Positions 34,525 through 45,704 of a DNA stretch of 64,000 bases are shown here, piece after piece (positions within the stretch are counted from its first letter, which is position 1; every line of letters starts with the position of its first letter). The stretch is from Siphonodentalium dalli. Lineage: Eukaryota > Mollusca > Scaphopoda > Gadilida > Siphonodentaliidae. Under the pieces are notes generated by a model. The model worked only from the letters and a program-made list of their open reading frames with translations. It was not told the origin of the DNA and did no database searches. Made by a program: the position numbers and the translations under genes. The stretch spans positions 127,631,030 through 127,695,029 of the forward strand of contig CP136067.1 in NCBI GenBank assembly GCA_032622095.1. The letters run 5' to 3'.

Positions 34525-34612
34525 GGGTCGGATAGATGACAAAATCGTGCATTTTATGGTAAAAGCACCAAACTTGACAGCATGTACTACATACAAAAAT
34601 AAGACATTTTGG
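34525..34612 (+). repeat. Internal copy of the 12-kb element's terminal repeat
   Basis: It begins AGTGGGTCGG and continues ATCGTGCATTTTATGGTAAA, ACCAAACTTGACAGC and CATGTACTACAT. It matches the right terminus (inverted, 40116-40203) better than the left terminus does. No AAGAT precedes it. It may be the edge of an older nested element of the same family. Confidence 0.7.
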
Positions 34613-35429
34613 ACAGCACACTACATGTATTTGGTGGTTTGATTGTGTTATTCAATTGTCATTTATACTACAAGAATGTACTATTTTAACCTACATGCAT
34701 GGACTGTAGTTATATTTGTTGTTGGTCTTCTCTTTGGCTGTTTCATTTCATACTCAGTGATGGTGATATGTGAAACTCAATGTTGCTCATCTCTCACGAT
34801 CCAGAACAAATCATTTAGTGAAAATGTATTGCTGTCCCGATTTAAGCAAAACATGCGTCTATGTCTTAGTGCACTTTATTGTATCAAATAATTAATATCA
34901 TGTCATGCCATGTCCCATCCAATTATTTCAATCCGTGTAGGTTTATACACTGAAAATGTATTTTGAAGATTTAAAATCGGATGGTGGTCATGTCATTCCC
35001 ATGTATGGATTTTGTCTTGGAGAGATCAACAGGAAGTTAACGACAAATATAACTGCACTGTGGTTCCCCGTCTGCATTTAAATCGTCAACACACCTCTGT
35101 AACTGGCTGAACCGGTTTTCATTGTTTTCAAAAATAAAAACACGTTCGATACTAAGTCCCCTGAAGACTACTAATTTCTGAAGTTGTCATATATTACAAT
35201 CCTACCCCAACAGCGTGAATAACCGTGACAATTGTGTCCTCAAGAACAAAAACACATTGGAGGAGGGAAGTCTTCGATTTTTTACTGGTTATGGCACAGT
35301 ATGGCGTGGACGGCTGTTTCCTAAGTGTTGCAAGTGACACGTTAACGGCTACTCTGTTGGCGGTGATCAGTAGACACAAAACAATAAACAAATGTGCTCG
35401 TTACAACTTGTTCTATCTAGTTACTTAAC
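34613..35429. other. No gene recognised
   Basis: AT-rich sequence. An 82-codon frame at 34643-34891 has one hydrophobic stretch but no known motif, and the two opposed frames near 35194-35428 are mutual shadows. Not called. Confidence 0.45.
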
Positions 35430-35903
35430 CCACAACAGCGGTTCTGGGGTTAGGACGAAAAGTTGCGAACGAACGGACGGATAGATAGACAGATCTCATC
35501 ATATGTCTATATAAACATACATGTAAACACACCAACTTTTGTCTTTTCGGGTAAAGCATCTTGCGGAAAACCACAAACAAAGTGGTGAAACTCGCGTTGA
35601 GAGACATGCCCTTTGGCAGATTTGTTTAAACGCAGAATAAGAATGGATTAGTGGTCCATGCGCGATACTTGTTTCTCAATGAATACATATCGCTCGCGAT
35701 AATTTATGGCGTGTCAATAAGCGTTTTATCGGCCAGCACATTGTTCCGATTGGTAACAAGGTAGTTTGACTGCATGTTCATACCACCGAATAGAGTTATC
35801 AACTAAATGACAACTGAACGACAAGATGCGCCCTTTGACCACCAATGTAGGTCTAAAACCAGGTTTAACTCGGATGTTTAAACTGGAGATGATGACTCCG
35901 GCC
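35430..35903 (-). repeat. GTTTAAAC-rich dispersed repeat, copy C
   Basis: Reverse orientation relative to 3007-3530. Shared phrases are GGATAGATAGACAG, CATCTTGCGG/CATCTTGCAG, GTTGAGAGACATGCC, GGATTAGTGGT, ATGGCGTGTCAATAAGC, TTGGTAACA.GGTAGTTT and CCACCAATGTAGGT. It ends at GGAGATGATGACTCCGGCC followed by TATATGT. Confidence 0.75.
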
Positions 35904-36439
35904 TATATGTTCAAACATAAAACCCAACATCATAATTTTGCATATATACATAATATCTGCTAGTATACAATTTATATGCATACGTACAAAATGAAGCACG
36001 TAACAAATACTGTTCAGTTGTATGTATTTGATTGTATATATATCGATTATAACATGTCATACAAGTGGGTTTATTCATAGGCCATGTTAAGTGATACATG
36101 TTTATCTGGCTGGTATATATATGACATGCACCACGAATACCGACCAAACATTTGGTGAAACATTTTGTCGCCATCAAATTGCTTCCATCAAATTTCCGTT
36201 CGATTCAGGGGTGTGAGAAGGGAGGGGTACACACGCTATTACAAGTACTTATAATTTATGTGCACATGACAATGGTCCGGTTTTAGTCTGAACATGTCAT
36301 ACCGCTACTTTCAGACTTTAAGTTGTGAACGTATTGTCTGTATGTGTATGTAGCCTTAACGATAGGTGTAGAGGCAATTTGAGTCTCACTGCCACATATT
36401 CACGATCACCTATATTAACTGGCTAATGTCGCTTTTTAC
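35904..36439. other. No gene recognised
   Basis: AT-rich sequence with short minus-strand frames lacking motifs. Confidence 0.45.
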
Positions 36440-37345
36440 CGATCCAGCAGGAAGAGAACTTTTAATGTTTAATAGAAAAACTTTGAATGAATAACTCGAC
36501 ACGACAAACACAAAGGGCGCTTACTACCTCCAAGACACACCTGTTGTGTTGTGATGTTGTATATCGCTCATATGAGGTTGGTGGCCTTTTGTTGTCGCTC
36601 GATTATCGTGAAAGGTCAGATTTGGAGAGTGGTCCAAAATTAGCCTTTAGTTTATCAAACAACGTTCTATTGAAATTAAATTTCTATGGGAAATACCATA
36701 TTGCCTGTCAAAGCTCTCCAGGTCTACCTTGATAATGACTTTGCTTAGAATAAACTAGAACAATAAACCGTTAAATTTGCGAAAAAAACAATGACAATTA
36801 AATTTTCTAGAAGGGTGTAGCCTTTATGTCTTTTGCAAAGAAACTGGCTGATATTGACCACTTTTACACACTAATTGGTTCATTATTCTAACATCCGATC
36901 CAAGACTAACAACTCGCAAACTCTATAATATTTAAAAAGAACGTTGAACGAGTTACTAAACACGACAAGCACAAAGTGTGTTTACTGTCCAAGACATACC
37001 TGTTGTTTTGTGATGTTGTATATGTCTCTTATGAGACTGGTGCCCTTTTTGTCGCTCGATTATCGTGAGAGATCAGAATTGGAGAGGGGTCCATAATTAG
37101 CCGTTGGTTTATCAAACAACCTTCTATTGACATTAACGTTCTATAGGAAAGGCCATAGTACTCATAGAAGCTCTCCAAATATACTTGGAAATTGCTTTGT
37201 CTGGAATAGACTAGAAGATTAAATTTGCGCACAATGGCATTCAAATTTCGAGAAGGATGTATGCTTACGTCTTTTGCAAAGAAACTGGCTAATATTGACC
37301 ACTTTTACAAACTAATTGGTTGATCGTTCTAACGTCCGAACGAGT
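36440..37345 (+). repeat. Tandem duplication, about 457-bp unit, two copies
   Basis: Both units carry CACGACAA.CACAAAG, ACCTGTTGT..TGTGATGTTG, TCGCTCGATTATCGTGA, GGTTTATCAAACAAC and GCAAAGAAACTGGCTAATAT-like words in the same order, offset by about 457 bp. Divergence is moderate. There is no conserved coding frame. Confidence 0.8.
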
Positions 37346-37609
37346 TATTCATGAACTCTAACACATTTGACGAATATGGCACTGCATGAGCATCCATGTA
37401 TGCATTTCCAATGGCCTAGCGTCCAATTAGAACATTAACATAAAACGGATTTAGTGGTAAGCTAATATATATGTCGGAAGTGACTTCAGTGTTCATTAAA
37501 TATTATGATTATGTATATATATCCACAGGTTTATAATTATGATGACTAGTACACTTGCTTGAATACATAATGCTATCATGAGAATGAGTATCAATTAATT
37601 GTCATCGAT

Positions 37610-38010
37610 AGCAACATCCAGTAAATTCGCCTCTTATCGTATTATCAAGACCTCATTTGAACGAGAAAGTTACCTATGAATAACAAACCACCGAGTCATG
37701 CAAAGCATCCTTCTTTTCCGAACGAGGAACCATAGACTCTCAATAGAATATGACACGTGGACCAATGCCCCATATTCGGATAGATTATGCGCCCTCTGCA
37801 ACTCAGAAATATACGACGAGTATCATGTAATCCTTAAATGTATTGAACCCCAAGACATACGTGTACAGTACCTGGGACCCTACTATTATCGGAGACCAAA
37901 CGCTAACAAGTTAGCAGCACTATTCAATAACTACAACAGAAGAATTACCAAGAATCTCTCAGTTTTTATAAAAAAGGTCATTGATATATTTCGGAACTCT
38001 TGAGGCTACA
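37610..38010 (+). mobile_element. LINE 3' end (CALC...DEYHVILKC family), 5'-truncated
   Basis: The frame at 37698-38003 reads FRTRNHRLSIEYDTW, then CALCNSE..DEYHVILKC, and ends with KLAALFNNYN...FIKKVIDIF. This is the zinc-knuckle-like C-terminus of EN-RT type LINE proteins. An upstream YRIIKTSFERESYL segment (about 37630) belongs to the same protein but is cut off by a stop. Only the last 120 or so codons are present, as in a 5'-truncated insertion. Confidence 0.75.
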
Positions 38011-38804
38011 TTTTCGGACAAACAAGTAACTCCCCTTCAAAATATACCGTTATAATATACTTGTTTCTTACACATGTACCAACATTTTACGAAGAAGGAC
38101 CCCAACACCAATACAATAGTTTATGACTGCAGATGGGCTTATTTGATAAGCACAACAAGTAATACAATCTGATTCCTCTTGAGGCTTAATCACTTAAACC
38201 ATTCAAAATCCATATCCATTGACCGAACACGCAACCATTACGCCGAAATTAATAACAATAACCCTATATATCTATCAGACAAAATATAAATATAAAAGAA
38301 GCATCATTCCCTTCCCGCGCTCTCTCTCCATTCTCCATCTATATACCTTGTCTTTCACTCTATATTATCTCTCTCTATACGTCTGTCTTACATATAATGT
38401 TTGTGTTCTATTGAAATAGTGTTCAACTATCCTTTCCCAGTGTTCAGTCAGTCGAATTTTTCAAAGCTCGAAATCGTTATCTGGTGGAGTTACCAGTTAC
38501 TCGCCGATGGCCGGTGGTTTGCTGCGCATGGTTGACGAGTTTATCAGCCATTGAAATCACTGTTAGATTAGTCGCAAGTGTGCGGATTTCCTCCACCACT
38601 AAAACTGGCAATGTCATGATATGGCCTTAGTTGCTAAAGCGACAATGAACCCCAAATCAATTAATCAATCAACCAATCAATCCTGGAGCATCCAAAGGTT
38701 GCCAAGAACTATTGCGACGTGGTTGCAAGAATGGATGCAAAAACAATTGCAAATTCTCGAGGGCATCATTACGCTGTACTGCTCTATGCAGTTGCAATTG
38801 CAAA
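38011..38804. other. LINE 3' flank and unassigned sequence
   Basis: The first part may be LINE 3' untranslated sequence; no poly-A tail was located. A CT-rich stretch lies near 38320-38380. No gene recognised. Confidence 0.4.
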
Positions 38805-38806
38805 TA

Positions 38807-38962
38807 CAGTAATGCCCTAAGTAATCGACCCCTTAAGCACATCAGAATTATGGGTAATTTTCAGGATTTAGTCGGAAATAAATATCCATATTTCCGACTA
38901 AATCCTGAAAGTTACCCATAATTCTGCTATGGTTAGGGTGTCGATTACTTAAGGCATTACTG
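38807..38962. mobile_element. Mariner-type hairpin MITE (TA duplication)
   Basis: The 156-bp element starts CAGTAATGCCCTAAGTAATC and ends in GGCATTACTG. TA lies on both sides (38805-38806 and 38963-38964). The two halves are near-perfect inverted repeats around AATATCCATA near 38884, including CAGAATTATGGGTAA and GATTTAGTCGGAAATA. TA target plus CAGT...ACTG ends fit a Tc1/mariner-mobilised MITE. Confidence 0.82.
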
Positions 38963-38964
38963 TA

Positions 38965-40056
38965 AGTGTTGCCAAAAGTGACATGTATGCAAGTTTTTCC
39001 AACTATTTAGGGTGCGTTCACACAACTAGCAGAATTGACTGGCGATTTGTCATGAATTATTCACACTTGACTATCCAATGCACATTCTTGAATGCCACTT
39101 ATCGCAGAATGAGTGTCTTCGACTGTTTTATCCTATATTGGAGCGGCGAAATGCCACGAGTTATTGCATGATTGATTCTCATAATATATTAGAATCAATT
39201 TTTTTAGCACACTTCTGTTGTATAACAACTATATAGGGAATTACATATATCTCACGATATTGCTATTGCAAATGTAAACAATTCATATCATACCTTGTCG
39301 CACATAATTCGCACCTACGCTCGTAATACAAACATTTGCTTACCTCTATTTTGAAGAATTATAGTTAATATCATAAATATGTAAACTTTGCGGTACTTGT
39401 ATGTTGCGCATATAATACCACAATGATTAGCAGCTTGTCAAATTGTGAGTAAGTGTTATTATAGCTGCACAAAGGTAATCGGGTAGCTCCATAGCAACGG
39501 TTGCCAAGCAGTTGTGTACCAGACCAATATTGTCCACACACACTCGCTAAAATTATATGATATAAAGTTAACGCGGAAGATTGTCATAATCAACTTTCAG
39601 ATAGTTTTATATCATAGAAATGCTTCTCGTGTCATTGTAACCATCAATTATAGTAATCAAAACAAACAACCCACTGTTTTTTCTTTGCATTATATTTACG
39701 CTATTCCATCATCTTCTGGCCTATAATTTTTGTTTTGCAATCCTTAGAATTGTTATATATATATACAGAGTGATTTATCAGTTTATATTTTCTTGTCAGT
39801 GTACATTTTATAATAAAAAATGTACACACATCTCAATAAAATGTCGATACACGCAGCCAATACTAGGGACTTTCAAACAAATGGCGGCCATTTTATCCGC
39901 CATTTTGATTCTACCCAACTATAACGGACACATGAGTCAATGGATATATAGCCTGATCCCTTTTCAGTACAAATAGGTACATAAAACATTGTTTTTCGAT
40001 CAGAAACTGAGTCATAACGATGCATACTTGTTGGGATTGAGAGAAAAACAAGATTT
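38965..40056. other. No gene recognised; small palindrome
   Basis: No coding sequence supported. A GTGTACATTTTATAA/AAAATGTACAC hairpin lies near 39801-39830. Confidence 0.45.
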
Positions 40057-40203
40057 GTTGTCGAAACGGTTGCCATGGCAACCATGGGCATTCTCCAGCT
40101 TGGCATGATATCAAAAATGTCTTATTTTTATATGTAGTACATGCGTGTCAAGTTTGGTGCTTTTACCATAAAATGCACGATTGTGTCATCTGTCGGCCCC
40201 ACT
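40057..40203 (-). repeat. Right terminal inverted repeat of the 12-kb element
   Basis: Reverse complement of the left end: GGTTGCCATGGCAACC, AGCTTGGCATGATATC, TTTACCATAAAATGCACGA, ending GGCCCCACT directly before AAGAT. Confidence 0.72.
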
Positions 40204-40720
40204 AAGATGGACATTAATGACTTATTCACTTATTGAATGTTATACTTCAAATTTTGACTTTGAATTAATTTTTTTTAATTCTAAATTTTATACATTGATA
40301 TTTAATTTTTTAATGTTTTGAAATGAAATATATTTTAATTTTCTTATTCAGTCAACTTTCTCTGAAATTTAATTTGTTCTCAATTTTGAACATGTAATTT
40401 AATTTTTATGTTTTCAATATGAACTTTTTGAGTTATGAATTTTTCAAATCGAATCTATCCTAGTTTTGACTTAGTGATTTTTGCATACCCAATATTTACT
40501 TGTCAACTTTTTAAGAAAGTTTTTAAACATTATTTTGTCAGGCGTCCGGCTTTGAATAATTTAGTATTAGGTATTGCAAATATAGTTTGATAGTCTGACT
40601 TAGATATAAGTTTGGCTAGTTATCATTTTTCAATAGAGAAGTTGAACTTTGAAAATTTGGTTCTAATTTTTACAAATTTCATGAAAGGGCATACATATAT
40701 TACATGTGTCCGATCATAAT
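40204..40720 (+). repeat. Right flank of the 12-kb element; inverted copy at 45705-46209
   Basis: From AAGATGGACATTAATGACTT through the AATTTT-rich middle to CATGTGTCCGATCATAAT, this matches the opposite strand at 45705-46209. In that copy it is directly joined to the counterpart of 27325-28067. Confidence 0.85.
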
Positions 40721-41115
40721 ATGGATCAATATCACTACAAATGTCCAAGTAAACTGAATAGTTGCTTTTCTCTGTATGCAGAAGTTCGGTTCTATGTAGG
40801 TTATACTTTATATTTTTGAAATTACAGAGATTATATTTTGACTTGAGCAATCTTTTTTTTAAATCTATTGGATGCTGGTTGAATTATCACATGGAGTTAA
40901 CAAATTTCATGAAATGGCATACATGTGCCCGATCATAACATGATCAATATCACCACAACTGTTCAAGTAAACTGAATAGCTGCCTTTCTCTGTATGTAGA
41001 AGTTCAGTTATATGTAGGTTATACTGAATATTATTCAAATTACAGAGCTTATATTTTGACTTGACAATCATTTTAAAATTTGGTTGGATGCTGGTTGAAT
41101 TATTACATGGAGTTA
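40672..41115 (+). repeat. Tandem duplication, about 220-bp unit
   Basis: ACAAATTTCATGAAA starts units at about 40672 and 40900. Both carry GATCAATATCAC.ACAA, CAAGTAAACTGAATAG, TCTCTGTATG.AGAAGTTC and GATGCTGGTTGAATTAT. The similar minus-strand frames of 75 and 103 codons are products of the duplication and have no known motif. Confidence 0.8.
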
Positions 41116-41654
41116 ACTTTAGTGTTAATGTCACATACATGTATAGATTACTAAATGTCCAATACGTTATACATTGTAACAATCTCTTGTCAATATTCAT
41201 GAGTTGCTTACTATACAAAAAATTGTAGCCTGCAATCGGCTCCTTGCAATCAAGTTGATCATTTTAAATTAATTATATTAATTAAAAGTAATTTTAAAAT
41301 ATTTTCAGTTTGCATATATATATTTATAACATGCTTGCTTAAGAAAAATGGTTTTATGTCTGCATAAGCTATATATTTTTAGTAATTTACTCTCTTGTTT
41401 TAGTACATAAACTATATACTGTATTACATCATAAGATTATCATTATTACAGTAAAATGCTCTAGTGAATAGGTCCCCGGGGTACTCGCCTTTGTTTTGGA
41501 ATATATATATGTGTGTGTGTAAGCATAGCTTCCTTTTGAGACATTGGCGAGTCGACTTTGTCGCTTTGAACCGACGAACTTCTTTGTCTCGGTGTCTCGA
41601 ATTTGAGACATGCATCCGATGACTTTTGGAGGTGAAATTTAAGCCATCCAGCTA
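41116..41654. other. AT-rich spacer; GT/AT microsatellite
   Basis: No gene recognised. A short ATATAT-GTGTGTGTGT tract lies near 41501-41520. Confidence 0.5.
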
Positions 41655-42585
41655 TGGCAATTTCGACTCCCATTGGGCAATATCAACGCCCATCGGGCAA
41701 TTTCGACGCATTTTATCGGGCAACTTCGACGCCCATCGGGCAACTTTGACGCCCATTGACCAACTACGACGCCCATCGGGCAACTTCGACGCCCATCGGG
41801 CAACAACGACGCCTACAAGGGCAACTTCGACGCACATAAGGCAATTTCGACGCCCATCGGACAACCTTTTATCGGACAACTTCGATGCCTTTTTTCGGAC
41901 AACTTCGACACCTTTTATCGGGCAACTTCGACGCCCATCGGGCAACTTTGACGCCTATATGGGCAAATTTGACGCCTACGTGGGCAACTTCGACGCCTAC
42001 ATGGGCAACTTCGACGCCTACATGGACAACTTCGACGCCCATTAGGCAATTTCGACGCCTATCGGGCAACTTCGACGCCTTTTATCGGGCAACTTCGACG
42101 CCCATCGGGCAACGTTGACGCCTGCCTACATGGACAACTTCGACGCCTACATGGACAACCTCGACGCCTACATGGGCAACCTCGACGCCTACATGGGCAA
42201 CCTCGACGCCTACATGGGCAACCTCGACGCCTACATGGACAACTTCGACGCCTACATGGGCAACCTCGACGCCCATTAGGCGATTTCGACGCCCAAGAGG
42301 CGATTTCGACGCCCATCGGGCAACTTCGACGCCTTTTACCGGGCCACTTCGACGCCTATCGGGCAACTTCGACGCCTTTTACCGGGCAACTTCGACTCCT
42401 ATCGGGCACTTCGACGCCTATCGGGCAATTTCGACGCCCATCGGGCAACTTCGACGCCTTTTACCGGGCAACTTCGACGCCTATCGGGCACTTCGACGCC
42501 CATCGGGCAACTTCGACGCCCACACGGGTAACTTTGACGCCAATCGGGCAACTTCAACGCCCACATGGGCAACTTCGACGGGTGT
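41655..42585 (+). repeat. GGGCAACTTCGACGCC minisatellite with 20/21/23-bp units
   Basis: The core GGGCAACTTCGACGCC is followed by CATC (20-bp unit), TACAT (21-bp unit) or TTTTATC (23-bp unit), about 40 units in all. The 21-bp type is clustered at about 41945-42040 and 42125-42270; the 20- and 23-bp types lie on either side. The 21-bp units are a multiple of three, so open frames appear on both strands: a GNFDAYM repeat on plus and a VGVEVAH repeat on minus. The 20- and 23-bp units shift the frame, no start or splice context is evident, and I do not call a gene. Confidence 0.9.
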
Positions 42586-44347
42586 TATTGACGTCACACA
42601 GGTACTATTGACGTCTCACAGACAGTTTGACACCCGCCGATCAATTTTCATGCGAAGACAATTTCGTCCCAAAAACAATGACAGTACCCGTATTTTGCGA
42701 TTAGATGACATATCATAATTTATATATTTTGATATGCGACGATATCCACGGTATTTTTAAAACCGTTAAGCAAATAAATTTTGGTAATGTACAGTTCTTA
42801 AGTTAGACTTAACAAGGCAACATATTCAGCAATACTATCAGTGTACACAATTATACCGACAATTAAATGTCACGTACAGCAATTCAAACTGTAATTATTG
42901 GACATTTATGCTTGTTTAATACTATTATCCGACTCGAAATTCCAGTTCCGAAACAACTTGTAGCCAACCTACATGCACAACATTACTTCAACAACTCGAA
43001 AGTTTTATATGGAAACTTTGTAATTGGAAAATTAACTTTGAATCTTGAGGTACATGTACATTGTAACATTCGTACTTCTATAATAGCAAACTGTTACCCT
43101 TGTAACACTCGTACTTCTATAACAGAAACACTACTACCTTGTTATGTAATTCGGAGCATCAATATATATATCAATATACATCTTTATATAGAGATATATA
43201 CAATTGCAAAAGAATTGAATGCCTCACATTGCTCTCAACTGGATCACGTTACTGACCGCAATTAAAGATACATACTCTAAATTAATTTTTAACGCTCCTA
43301 AATTTATATAATATCGTTCACAGTGGTTAACCGTATGTGTTGGCATTAAATCATACCTGACAAAATTGATGACAACCAAACCATCTTTTGTAGAAATATT
43401 GTTAGAATCTGATGATACGCGACCACCGAATCGAATCGTCCCCTTCCAGTGCATTTTTTAGCTTAAATATGGACTTTATCCTGTATAACATAAACAGTTT
43501 TTCTTTATCAGCTTACAGCTGAATCTGTATTAACTATTCAATCAAATAGAATCACTTGACCAATTGGAACATGAATTCAGGTTTAGTGATGGTGTATTCC
43601 CAAGGCATGCATTTACATTGATGTAGATCAGTTCTTGGTAATATATTCAACGTACACAGATATATCCTATCACATAAGTATGACGTTGATAAACAACATT
43701 GCTTTAATAAATAGTATGTTCCGCCGTTGTATCATATTTTGTTTCGTTCGAAGTCTATAATGCCAAATTATAGGAGTAGATGAGAATTTGTTCTCTCAGT
43801 TTACTGATATTAAGTTCTGACTTTTACAAATTGTAACTCGATTATCTCTACATTCTTACATACACCTGTTGAATTCTACCACACAAAACAAAGATACCAG
43901 GGTTTTAAAATCATCCTTTTAATGTGTGAAACATCGCATTGAATATTTAATTTTTTTATGGAATATATTGACAATCAGTCTGTGTGTGTAACGCTTACAG
44001 TATAAGTCTCTATTTATAGTGTACCCTTCCCCAATTGGTATTATGATGACTCTTGTCAATTAGATTGGATCATTCATTGTGCATCAAATTACGTAGAGTA
44101 CTTTCTGGTAAAGGATTGAAATATATTTGCTGTTGTGGAAGTACATATTTATACTGATATATATTGAATCATGTATGACTGTTGAATTATCATATAATTT
44201 AATACTGATGTCTCCTCGAATTGTCCCTTTTAGGAGATAGTGTGAACCGCATCTCCTCCCAGAGTGATCAGAGGCCCAGATGACTCCTCTGACCTTTGGG
44301 CCCCTCTCCAAGAATGCATCATTATGAATTTCTGGTGGCCGTTGGCT
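42586..44347. other. No supported gene
   Basis: Two TTGACGT words (TATTGACGTCACACAGG and TATTGACGTCTCACAG) just follow the minisatellite. A 132-codon frame at 42867-43265 contains a small internal duplication (CGTACTTCTATAA twice, 37-40 bp apart) but no motif I know. The minus-strand frames near 43224-43454 and 44084-44311 are not recognised. Confidence 0.45.
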
Positions 44348-44566
44348 TGGCAGAAGTTGGAGAATTCATAATCATTTCATGTGTAAAAGGTAGAGTGCAA
44401 GCATGAGGAGGAGAGAAAAGTGAGAGTAAGGTTTCATTATTGTTCACATGTTTAATGTATGTTTGTTGGGAGATCAGATCTCAATAAATAATATTATGGC
44501 CATTCCGTCTTAGTCATAATTTCCAAATGGAGTGGTTCTAATATATAGTGAAGGGCATAGTAATTG
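44348..44566 (+). repeat. 219-bp direct repeat, copy 1
   Basis: From GGCAGAAGTTGGAGAATTCA to GGGCATAGTAATTG, this is nearly identical to 44951-45169. The right edge abuts LINE sequence (GGCAATTTTGTTATC), but at a different LINE position from copy 2. Confidence 0.88.
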
Positions 44567-44799
44567 GGCAATTTTGTTATCAAAATGTGTAATTTCTAAA
44601 CCGGAAATATTTACTCTATAGACTATATATTACTCCGACGATACCGGTACACTTATGTTACACGAACTATAGTGACCTTTGAACTTCCCATGATTCTCTT
44701 GGATTTCCCATAATTCTAATATCGGGTATAAAACACTTCTCGCGCCGAAAATATTCACTCGATTTTGAATTTTTCGACATGGCACTTCGATTAAGTTTT
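44567..44799 (+). repeat. Inverted arm, partner of 46935-47163
   Basis: From GGCAATTTTGTTATCAAAAT through CGATACCGGTACACTTATGT, TCCCATAATTCTAATATCGG and TTTTTCGACATGGCACTTCG. The partner arm on the right lies inside and just beyond the minus-strand LINE. The two arms enclose about 2.1 kb. Confidence 0.82.
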
Positions 44800-44950
44800 C
44801 CCACCCACCCTATTCCCCTTTTTTCTAATTTAGATAAGTTTTAGATGATTGTTCACGGTAATTCGCTTACCGCTAGAATAATGTTTATTTCTTGAGATTT
44901 TGTCTTGTTCTGATTACATAATATTAATAATATGTGTTATATATTTATGT

Positions 44951-45169
44951 GGGCAGAAGTTGGAGAATTCATAATCATTTCATGTGTAAAAGGTAGAGTG
45001 CAAGCATGAGGAGGAGAGAAAAGTGAGAGTAAGGTTTCATTATTGTTCACATGTTTAATGTATGTTTGTTGGGAGATCAGATCTCAATAAATAATATTAT
45101 GGCCATTCCGTCTTAGTCATAATTTCCAAATGGAGTGGTTCTAATTAATAGTGAAGGGCATAGTAATTG
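44951..45169 (+). repeat. 219-bp direct repeat, copy 2
   Basis: Near-identical to 44348-44566; the visible differences include a few bases around CTAATTAATAG versus CTAATATATAG. It is followed directly by LINE sequence TAGATTCTGTCGCGCAATCA. Confidence 0.88.
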
Positions 45170-45704
45170 TAGATTCTGTCGCGCAATCAAGAATATACGA
45201 TCAAAGGCAACAAAGGCCATGTTCGGTCTTCTGTCTAACATCAGAACCTTACACCTACCTATTGATCTGTCTTTAAAACTGTTTGATTACTTGATTCAAC
45301 CGATATTATTATACGGGTGTGAAGTCTGGGGATTTGAAAGCACCAAGACTATAGAAGCTGTGCATTTGAAATTTTGCAAATTATTAACGCGTATGAAATC
45401 AAGCACTCCAAATTACATAGTATATGGTGAACTTGGACGATGGCCTCTAGATATCGAGATTAAAAAGCGCATGGTATCATTTTGGTCCAAATTAGTTGAT
45501 AGTACCAACCAAGAGAGAATAGCTGCGAAATTGTATACTCTTGTTTATAAAATGAGTACACTCGGCAAACAGTTCAAAATTATTGACCTTTATAAAAATA
45601 CACTGACTCAAACTGGATTTACATGGGCGTGGGAAAATCAATCTTCACTTACCCCGATTATGGTACGTAGCTTACATAAGGCTTTGATAAACAACATGTT
45701 ATGA
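45170..45704 (+). mobile_element. LINE fragment, copy of 26.8-27.3 kb
   Basis: The frame encodes the same CRAIKNIRSKATKAMFGLLS...GCEVWGFES...GELGRWPLDIE...HKALIN segment as the minus-strand fragment at 26487-27339, with almost no amino-acid change. It stops at KALINN where it joins sequence matching 40204-40720, so it lacks the C-terminal zinc knuckle. Confidence 0.85.

Larger units (their letters stand above)
28068..40203. mobile_element. Candidate 12.1-kb TIR transposon with 5-bp AAGAT duplication
   Basis: The left end begins AGTAGGGCGG and the right end closes GCCCCACT. Both ends share TCGTGCATTTTA.GGTAAAAGC, GATATCATGCCAAGCT and GCCCATGGTTGCCATGG in inverted orientation over about 145 bp. 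AAGAT lies immediately outside at 28063-28067 and 40204-40208. The locus at 45705-46975 is an inverted copy of both flanks joined at a single AAGAT (reverse complement at 46210-46214), i.e. the target without the insertion. The interior is made of tandem repeats and older element fragments. No transposase, integrase, DNA polymerase or capsid gene is recognised. Long TIRs starting AG with a 5-6 bp duplication recall Maverick/Polinton elements, but without their genes the class is open. Alternatively the interior arrived in several steps. Confidence 0.7.

Noticed and set aside
35194-35428. Opposed 65- and 67-codon frames with a hydrophobic stretch, considered as a receptor exon
   Set aside because: No conserved receptor motif is present, and the two frames are shadows of each other.
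28068-40203. Firm assignment of the 12-kb element to Maverick/Polinton
   Set aside because: The AG start, long TIRs and 5-bp duplication are suggestive, but none of the expected genes (type B polymerase, integrase, protease, packaging ATPase, capsid) is recognised inside.
41626-42366. Heptapeptide-repeat proteins on both strands
   Set aside because: The frames exist because 21-bp units are multiples of three. The 20- and 23-bp units break them, both strands are equally open, and no promoter, start context or flanking exon was seen.
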